Positions 5,488-10,784 of a stretch of DNA of 10,784 nt are shown one piece after another. Within the stretch, counting starts at the first letter, position 1, and each line of letters starts with the position of its first letter. The DNA comes from an uncultured Collinsella sp. (GTDB taxonomy: Bacteria; Actinomycetota; Coriobacteriia; Coriobacteriales; Coriobacteriaceae). The notes under the pieces were generated by a model that searched no databases, was not told the origin of the DNA, and saw nothing but the letters and a program-made list of their open reading frames with translations. Location: assembly GCA_902490245.1 (NCBI GenBank), contig CABUDB010000033.1:1-10784 (forward strand), in the 5' to 3' direction. The position numbers and the translations under genes were made by a program.

Positions 5488-5697
5488 GGTGTGAATCCTT
5501 TCTTGCGCAGGGTGCGTCGGTGTCGCGTGAAGCGGTTTGCTGCGGCAGCTTGGACGGCCGCTCGGGTGTGCCGCCTTGTTCGGCCGCCCATTGTCTCAGA
5601 TATTCGTGGAGCTTACGTGCGCATTCGGTTTCAAAACGGCGTTCGTCCTAGAAAATGCGCCGCTGGCAGAGAGTTTTGTCGCTTTAGTTTGGTGGTG

Positions 5698-5706
5698 TGC
5701 TAAACT
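5698..5706 (+). promoter_or_regulatory. Possible extended -10 promoter for the TrpR-like gene
   Basis: TGCTAAACT: TG, one base, then TAAACT (four of six). No convincing -35 at standard spacing. Transcription would start near 5713, giving about a 100-nt leader that includes the mini-ORF at 5758-5808. Confidence 0.35.
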
Positions 5707-5757
5707 GCTACGGGCAAAAGCCACACGCGTTGCCCTATTGCATAGAACGGGCGAACG

Positions 5758-5808
5758 ATGCCCGATGTCAGTATCAACTTCGATGCCTTTTGGCGGGTTT
5801 GGCGGTGA
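5758..5808 (+). CDS. Possible 16-aa leader peptide with two Trp codons
   Basis: ATG at 5758 opens a short frame, MPDVSINFDAFWRVWR, closed by TGA at 5806-5808. Trp codons are positions 12 and 15. The stop lies inside the ribosome binding site of the TrpR-like gene (5801-5810) and 3 bp before its ATG, so ribosomes finishing here could couple to or block that start. The upstream ribosome binding site is weak (only a GGGCG-like stretch). No terminator or antiterminator pair is present, so classical attenuation is not supported. Could be chance. Confidence 0.25.
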   Translation: MPDVSINFDAFWRVWR

Positions 5809-5811
5809 TCG

Positions 5812-6111
5812 ATGAATATCGAGAACATGTTTGACAAGCCTGATGTCAAGCAGCTGGTCCACGCATTTAGTCTTTTGGATGACGAGAAGGATATCCAAGC
5901 GTTTTTGACCGATATCTGCACGCCGCGCGAGATCTGCGATCTATCGCAGCGTCTGCAGGTTGCGCGTTATCTGGATGAGGGCGAGCCTTATGTTGAGGTT
6001 CAGGCCCGCACCGGCGCTTCGTCCACTACGGTGAGCCGCGTTTCAAAGGCACTCAACGGCGAGTACGGCGGCTATCGCAAGATCCTCATCAAACTGGAGG
6101 ATGGCGAGTAG
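5812..6111 (+). CDS. TrpR-superfamily protein, YerC/YecD type
   Basis: 99 aa, normal for the family. The protein is an all-helical TrpR-fold DNA-binding protein; members are annotated as TrpR-like but a tryptophan-sensing role is not established for this branch. Seen: the conserved block ICTPREICDLSQRLQVARYL (35-54) and the helix-turn-helix at about 60-82 (YVEVQARTGASSTTVSRVSKAL), then GEYGGYR (83-89). The start ATG 5812 is preceded by GGCGGTGATC (5801-5810), nearly a full match to the 16S complement, with good spacing. It stands alone: a terminator follows 30 bp after the stop. No trp or amino-acid genes are adjacent. Confidence 0.9.
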   Translation: MNIENMFDKPDVKQLVHAFSLLDDEKDIQAFLTDICTPREICDLSQRLQVARYLDEGEPYVEVQARTGASSTTVSRVSKALNGEYGGYRKILIKLEDGE

Positions 6112-6138
6112 GCCAGCGGCAACAAACGAATCAGCTGG

Positions 6139-6163
6139 AGCCGCCCCTTCGGGGGCGGTTTTT
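6139..6163 (+). terminator. Rho-independent terminator of the TrpR-like gene
   Basis: CCGCCCC (6141-6147) pairs with GGGGCGG (6152-6158) around a stable TTCG tetraloop, followed by TTTTT (6159-6163). Two further weaker pairs extend the base. Confidence 0.92.
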
Positions 6164-6235
6164 GTGTGTCGAAATCGATTTCTTGGGGACGGAGGAAAAC
6201 GGATCATCGAGGGGATCTGGTGCATTGGGGTCAGG

Positions 6236-6263
6236 TTGTCCGCGCGGGCGGGTAGGATAGATG
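6236..6263 (+). promoter_or_regulatory. Weak candidate promoter for the addB-addA operon
   Basis: TTGTCC (6236-6241), 16-bp spacer, TAGATG (6258-6263); an alternative -10 is TAGGAT at 6253-6258. Matches to consensus are weak. A promoter is expected in 6164-6297 because a terminator precedes and a ribosome binding site follows, but the exact position is uncertain. Confidence 0.25.
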
Positions 6264-6297
6264 CGTTGAACATTGCGAACAGTTTGAGTGGAGGACC

Positions 6298-9200
6298 ATG
6301 CCTGTTCGAATCTATACCACTAATGCCGGCACGGATTTGAGCGATGCCGAGGCGGCGCTGCTGGCCGACCTGGTTGCCCGCCACGGGCGCGCTGTTCTGT
6401 TGGCGCCAACATTTGCCGAGCTCGACCTGTGCCGCCATGATGCGGCAGAAGTCGGGGCTTCGCTGGGCATCGACTACAAGACGCCTGCATCGTGGCTCCG
6501 CTCGCTGTGGGAGCTTATGGGCGATGGCCGCAGCTTTGTGGATAACCTTCAGCGCCAGATGCTGTTCTCGGACATGATCGACCGCCGCGACGACGCTGCC
6601 CTGCAGCCGCTCTCGCGCAGTCAGGGCACGGTACGCATGCTTGCGCGAATGGCCCGCGACGTGTTGCCGGGCGTGGCGGGGACGGGCGACGAGCGCCGCC
6701 GCAATGCCGCCACTCAGCCCGAGCCCAAAAGCGACGCCGAGGCCCGCGTGTTCGAGCTGTTGAGCGCCTATGCGAGCGGCTTGGACCGTCGAGACATGGT
6801 CGAGCCCTGCGAAGCCGCCGATATGATGACAGAAGCCCTGGCGAACAACCTGCCGGGGTGCGCCCGCGCCGTCTGCGTGCGTGGTGTCACGTCGTTTACG
6901 CATGGCCTGCTCGAGCTGTTGTCGGCCGTGGCGAACAATGGGGGAGAGGTTGTCGTGCTGCTCGCTTGCGAGCAGGCGGCGATGCGTGAGGATTTGGCTG
7001 CCGCCTTTGATGCCCGCGGTGTGCTGTTTGAGGTCGCCCCGTTGGGGGAGAACGCTGGCGCGTCCGAGACCGCTTCTGCGCCTGCTGCCCAGCCTATTTT
7101 TATAGAGGTGGCCGGCCCCCATGCCCGCGCCCGCGCTTATGTGGATGCTCTCGAGAACCTGGTCGCGGCATGCGAGGAGTCCGTGTCGTGCGACGGCGTC
7201 GCGACGAACGCCGACCCCGCGCGCGTGCTCGTGGTTTCCGCCCGGGCGCCCCAGCTGTTCGGCGAACTCGCTACCCGTTTGGCGGCGCGCCACATTGCGG
7301 CCGAGACGACTGAGTTCACGGCGTTTTCCCAGTCCATAGCGGGCAGGCAGTTTACGGCGCTCGCCAACCTGATTGAGCGTATGAAAGCCGCCGACGAGGG
7401 CGCCGCTTCCAAGACCGAGTGGTGGCCCGCTCCAGAGCTTACCGACTGGATTTACAGTCCGCTTTCGGGTGCCGACGCCGCGAGCGCCCGCGGCTTCGAC
7501 AAGAACATGCGCCTGTCGCGCAGCAAGACCGCGGCGGGCGTCAAGAGTCTGCTGCAGAGCGTACAGGGCCAGGTGAGGGGCGCCCGCAAGGCCGCCAGCG
7601 ACGAAAACTGGTTTAAGAACGTGCCGTGCGTGGTCTCGGACGTGTTTCAGGCGCTGTGGCGCGACAAACCCGTGACGGCGCTCAAGGCCATGCTCGCCGC
7701 TGCCGAGGCGCTGTCCGATCGCGCTCTAGGCGGCCTTGACGGCCAGGCCCGTCGCCAGGCGGAGACGGCTCTGCTGCGCCATGCCATCGACATCCTTATG
7801 AACGATGCTCGCGCGCTCGACGTGTCGCAGGCCGCGACCGTACCGGTTCTCGACGGCGTTCGAACCAAGGTGGACAAGCGCAGTACCGCGTACGATTACG
7901 CGACCTACGAGGTCGATCGCCCGCCACGGGCGCAAGTACGCTTTGCGTCGCTTGCCGATGCGTCGGTCCTGCGTCCTGGCGGCTACGATGCCGTGTTGTT
8001 TGCCGATGTCGACCTGGACAGCTACCCGCTTTCGCACGAAGAGGGCCCGCTTGCCACGTTGACGGCCGAACTGCGTCGCGACGGCGTGTCTTTGGAGCCC
8101 GCCGCCCTGCTGCGCGTGCGCTTTGGCCGTGCAATGCAGGCGGCGAGCGGTCCGGTTGCGCTCGCCCGCGTGACGCACGATCGCCAGGCACGCGAGTGCT
8201 ACCCGGCAGCCGTATGGACCGAGCTGCGGGCGCATGCCGATACCGCTGGCGCTGCCAAACCCACGCGCGTGGGCGAGGGCGATATCATCGCCGACTTTGA
8301 TCCCGCTGCAGGCGAAGGTCTTAGGCGCGAGCGCGTGACCTGCGAAGCTCCTCAGCATCTGAGCGATGAAGCCATTCCGTATCTGGTCCTGCGCCGTCGC
8401 GATGGCGAGGGCGAGGATGCACCGCTGGTGCCGCGCCTGACGTCTGCCTCGCAGATCGAGGCCTATTCGACCTGCCCACTATGCTGGTTCGTCTCGTACC
8501 GCGTGAAGCCCCAGTCGATTGACGCCGGCTTTGGCAATATGGAGAAGGGCAACTTTGTCCACGACGTGTTGGAGCACCTGCACGCCCGTCTGCCCCAGGA
8601 GGGCATGGAACGCGTGACGCCCGAGAATCTGCCACGTGCTCAGGAGCTGCTGCGCGAGGTCTTTGACGAGACCTTGGCCGAGCATGCCTCCAAGCGTGGC
8701 AACGAGGGCCCGCTCGTGCCGCTCTCTCCGGTGGAGGAGCGCCAGGTGGCCGAGATTCTGCCGCAGCTGGAGGGCGTGCTTGCCTATGAAGCCGAGGCGC
8801 TGGCCCCCTTTGCTCCGCGCTACCTGGAGTTTGCCTTTAACGATCTTAACGTTGAGTATGCCGGCTGGCCGCTTGGCGGGCGCATCGACCGTGTGGACGT
8901 GGACGCCGAGAATCGCGCCGTGGTAATCGACTACAAGCATCGCACGGGCGTTGAGGAGTTTAAACTCGCCGACCCTACGGTGCGCGACGAGGAATCGGGT
9001 GAGGCTGCCATCGACGACCCGCGGTGGCTACCGCCACATACCCAAACGCTCATCTACGCCCAGGCCATGCGCCGGGCGCTGGATTTGGACACCCGCGCGG
9101 CGCTCTACTTTTCGACCAAGGGCGGCAAGCCGGCGTTGCGCGGTGCCGCGAGCGCTGAGCTGCTCGAGGAAGAGCGCGGCGACGGTCGCATCCCGGGGCT

Positions 9201-9396
9201 TAAGAAGGGCTTTCCCGGCGAGGGCGGCAACATGGACTTCGATGCGCTGCTCGATCGCGTGGAGACCGGTATCGCCGAGCGCCTGCGCGAACTCGAGGCG
9301 GGCAACGTGGCTGCTGTCGACCCGGCGTCGACGCAGGCCGCGCATGCGCGCTGCTCGTATAACCATGAAGGAACGTTTGTAAGGAGGGACGTGTAG
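6298..9396 (+). CDS. addB: AddB-like PD-(D/E)XK nuclease subunit of an AddAB/RexAB complex
   Basis: 1032 aa, somewhat shorter than Bacillus AddB. AddB pairs with the AddA helicase to resect double-strand breaks for RecA loading. The N-terminal about 700 residues are a divergent helicase-like region with no Walker A motif, expected since AddB is not an active helicase. The C-terminal RecB-type nuclease domain is intact: SASQIEAYSTCP (716-727), H755 in GNFVHDVLEH, D864 in GRIDRVDV, D878 and K880 in VVIDYKHR, and Q916/Y920 in HTQTLIYAQAM. Only C726, C729 and C1019 are available near the expected Fe-S staple, where AddB normally has one Cys plus a C-terminal trio. An Ala-rich linker lies at about 250-265. 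GGAGG (6290-6294) is only 3 bp before the ATG, a tight spacing. The helicase gene starts 3 bp after the stop. Alternative: an unassigned RecB-like nuclease; operon context favours AddB. Confidence 0.85.
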   Translation: MPVRIYTTNAGTDLSDAEAALLADLVARHGRAVLLAPTFAELDLCRHDAAEVGASLGIDYKTPASWLRSLWELMGDGRSFVDNLQRQMLFSDMIDRRDDAALQPLSRSQGTVRMLARMARDVLPGVAGTGDERRRNAATQPEPKSDAEARVFELLSAYASGLDRRDMVEPCEAADMMTEALANNLPGCARAVCVRGVTSFTHGLLELLSAVANNGGEVVVLLACEQAAMREDLAAAFDARGVLFEVAPLGENAGASETASAPAAQPIFIEVAGPHARARAYVDALENLVAACEESVSCDGVATNADPARVLVVSARAPQLFGELATRLAARHIAAETTEFTAFSQSIAGRQFTALANLIERMKAADEGAASKTEWWPAPELTDWIYSPLSGADAASARGFDKNMRLSRSKTAAGVKSLLQSVQGQVRGARKAASDENWFKNVPCVVSDVFQALWRDKPVTALKAMLAAAEALSDRALGGLDGQARRQAETALLRHAIDILMNDARALDVSQAATVPVLDGVRTKVDKRSTAYDYATYEVDRPPRAQVRFASLADASVLRPGGYDAVLFADVDLDSYPLSHEEGPLATLTAELRRDGVSLEPAALLRVRFGRAMQAASGPVALARVTHDRQARECYPAAVWTELRAHADTAGAAKPTRVGEGDIIADFDPAAGEGLRRERVTCEAPQHLSDEAIPYLVLRRRDGEGEDAPLVPRLTSASQIEAYSTCPLCWFVSYRVKPQSIDAGFGNMEKGNFVHDVLEHLHARLPQEGMERVTPENLPRAQELLREVFDETLAEHASKRGNEGPLVPLSPVEERQVAEILPQLEGVLAYEAEALAPFAPRYLEFAFNDLNVEYAGWPLGGRIDRVDVDAENRAVVIDYKHRTGVEEFKLADPTVRDEESGEAAIDDPRWLPPHTQTLIYAQAMRRALDLDTRAALYFSTKGGKPALRGAASAELLEEERGDGRIPGLKKGFPGEGGNMDFDALLDRVETGIAERLRELEAGNVAAVDPASTQAAHARCSYNHEGTFVRRDV

Positions 9397-9399
9397 ACC

Positions 9400-10784
9400 A
9401 TGGATCTTTCGACCTTGATGCCGCAACAGCTGCAGATCGTCAAGACGCTCGACCGTCCGCTGTTTGTCTCGGCGGGCGCCGGTTCGGGCAAGACCTTTAC
9501 CCTCACGCGCCGCATCGTCTACGCGCTCTCGCCCGAATCCGGTCCGTTCGTTGAGCATCTGGACCAGGTGCTCGCCATTACCTTTACCAAAGATGCCGCG
9601 GCCGAGATCCGTGACCGCGTGCGCCGCGCGCTCATCGACGAGGGCATGGACGAGGAGGCCCTGACCGTCGACGACGCATGGATCTCGACCATTCACGGCA
9701 TGTGCTCGCGTATCCTGCGCGCGCACGCGTTGGAGCTGGGCATCGATCCCGAGTTCACGGTGCTCATCGATACCGACGAGCTTATGGACCAGGCTGTTGA
9801 GCATGTGCTGGGTCGCGCGACGGCACCCGATGCCGCCCCCGAGCTCGCGGCATCGCTCAAGGCCCTCTACGCCTGGTATCCCATGGCGGGCGAGGGCGGC
9901 CCCTTTGGCGCCGGCACGACCATCAAGGGTCTGGTACGCGACCTGCTGGAGCTCTCGAGCCAGTTGCCGGGCGGCATGGACGATGTGTGCGTGGCGCGCG
10001 GCCAGGCTGACACTTCGGCGCTTGCCGACGCCTATCGCGCGGCGTTGGGTGCGAGCAAGGCCGCGACCGAGAAGGCACAAGTGGCACTCGACGCCATCGA
10101 CGCGTTTGAGGCGAGCGGTAAAACCATGGAGGATGCGGCGCGGCTCATGATGTCGTGCACCATGCCGCGGGCGAGCAAGGCGTTCCCCAAGGAGCAGGTC
10201 GAGCTGCTCAAGGCCGAGGCCGCCGATGCATTTATCAATATCGTGCTTGCCTGCGGTGGCCCGGCGCTCGATGCACTGGTGGACTTGGCCCGCTCTGTAG
10301 AGGCTGAGTACCGCGCACTGAAGGCCGGCCAGTCTGCCCTCGATAACAACGACCTGCTGCGCATGGCGTACGAGGCGCTGCGCGACTACCCGGCTATTCG
10401 AGCAGCCTATGAGGGCCGCTTTAAGATGGTCATGATCGATGAGTTCCAGGATACCGACCAGATGCAGGTTGACCTGATCCGTTACCTGACCGGCGCGGGT
10501 GAGCGTGCGCTGTGTACCGTGGGCGATGCGCAGCAGTCGATCTACCGCTTCCGTGGCGCCGAGGTTGAGGTCTTCCGCCGCCAGGAGCGCAAAGTGGGCT
10601 CCTCTGCTGCGCCCGAGACGGCTGCCGCATCCGATGCCCCCGCCGGCGAGCTCGTCAAACTTGTGCGCAACTTCCGCAGCCACGACGAGGTGCTGCGCTA
10701 TGTGGCACGCGTCTTTGACGGCGACACCGGTGGTTTGATGCAGGGGTTCTTGGATCTTGAACCGAGCGACAAACGCAAGGACAA
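9400..10784 (+). CDS. addA: AddA/UvrD-type ATP-dependent helicase, 5' part
   Basis: Reads open from ATG 9400 to the window edge (461 codons plus 2 bases); the C-terminus, including any nuclease domain, lies outside. It is a superfamily 1A 3'-5' DNA helicase acting on broken DNA ends with the AddB-like protein. Motifs in order: Q-motif-like LMPQQLQIV (6-14), Walker A AGAGSGKT (25-32), Ia AITFTKDAAAEIRDRV (59-74), Ib ISTIHGMCSRIL (95-106), Walker B/II MIDEFQDTD (345-353), III VGDAQQSIYRFRGA (374-387) and IV LVRNFRS (421-427). An Ala/Pro-rich insertion at about 400-416 sits between motifs III and IV. It starts 3 bp after the addB stop, with its ribosome binding site AAGGAGGGA (9381-9389) inside the end of addB, so the pair is one operon. 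A RecB or plain UvrD/PcrA identity cannot be fully excluded without the C-terminus. Confidence 0.85.
   Translation, partial: MDLSTLMPQQLQIVKTLDRPLFVSAGAGSGKTFTLTRRIVYALSPESGPFVEHLDQVLAITFTKDAAAEIRDRVRRALIDEGMDEEALTVDDAWISTIHGMCSRILRAHALELGIDPEFTVLIDTDELMDQAVEHVLGRATAPDAAPELAASLKALYAWYPMAGEGGPFGAGTTIKGLVRDLLELSSQLPGGMDDVCVARGQADTSALADAYRAALGASKAATEKAQVALDAIDAFEASGKTMEDAARLMMSCTMPRASKAFPKEQVELLKAEAADAFINIVLACGGPALDALVDLARSVEAEYRALKAGQSALDNNDLLRMAYEALRDYPAIRAAYEGRFKMVMIDEFQDTDQMQVDLIRYLTGAGERALCTVGDAQQSIYRFRGAEVEVFRRQERKVGSSAAPETAAASDAPAGELVKLVRNFRSHDEVLRYVARVFDGDTGGLMQGFLDLEPSDKRKD

Larger units (their letters stand above)
5488..5811. other. Divergent intergenic region, 324 bp
   Basis: It separates the minus-strand membrane-protein gene from the plus-strand TrpR-like gene. 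It contains a probable extended -10 for the latter (5698-5706), a 16-codon mini-ORF (5758-5808) and, on the minus strand, a start-less open stretch (5471-5647) with coding-like composition. No RNA gene, repeat array or clear minus-strand promoter is visible. Confidence 0.6.

Noticed and set aside
6043..7293. 416-codon minus-strand frame over the TrpR-like gene end and addB start
   Set aside because: It crosses a strong terminator and the addB start and shows low-complexity composition; an antisense shadow.
9028..10683. 551-codon open frame on the minus strand across the addB/addA junction
   Set aside because: It runs antisense to two well-supported genes with clear motifs; its protein is repetitive in Arg, Ala, Gly and His with no recognisable domain. 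High-GC third positions create such antisense frames.

Overview
The window looks like chromosome from a high-GC Gram-positive gut actinobacterium, most likely a Coriobacteriia member such as Collinsella. This is inferred from strong G/C bias at third codon positions, GGAGG-type ribosome binding sites, extended -10 promoters and the remembered style of the encoded proteins; no search was run. I see no rRNA, tRNA, CRISPR array, transposase or integrase.

Layout, left to right. (1) 1-559 (+) is the C-terminal part of an M42-family metallo-aminopeptidase, closed by a strong terminator at 593-618. (2) 698-2071 (+) is a stand-alone gene joining an N-terminal excisionase/MerR-type DNA-binding domain to a HipA-like kinase. 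It lies behind an AT-rich promoter region containing a perfect 8-bp inverted repeat. It ends tail to tail with mnmA, 8 bp away, with no terminator between. (3) 2080-4981 is a sulfur-related block: mnmA (tRNA 2-thiouridylase, -), cysK (cysteine synthase, -) and a divergent Rrf2-family regulator (+) with four clustered cysteines. The 253-bp divergent region holds promoters for both sides and two separate dyad structures. A terminator hairpin separates cysK from mnmA and overlaps the likely mnmA promoter. (4) 5122-5487 (-) is a small four-helix membrane protein of the phage-holin-4 superfamily (PF04020 type). It shares a bidirectional terminator with the Rrf2 gene. (5) 5812-6111 (+) is a TrpR-superfamily protein of the YerC/YecD type, followed by a UUCG-capped terminator. 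(6) 6298-10784 (+) is a two-gene DNA-repair operon: an AddB-like nuclease (1032 aa) and, 3 bp downstream, an AddA/UvrD-type helicase that runs off the window.

How the genes work together. CysK makes cysteine, the ultimate sulfur source for MnmA-dependent wobble-uridine thiolation. The Rrf2 protein resembles CymR and IscR and is well placed to control cysK and itself. AddB and AddA together should form the RecBCD-equivalent end-processing complex. The HipA-like gene is the most accessory-looking element and the best candidate for an unusual system: a toxin-type kinase with its own DNA-binding domain and no separate antitoxin in the window. Much of the rest is ordinary housekeeping sequence.
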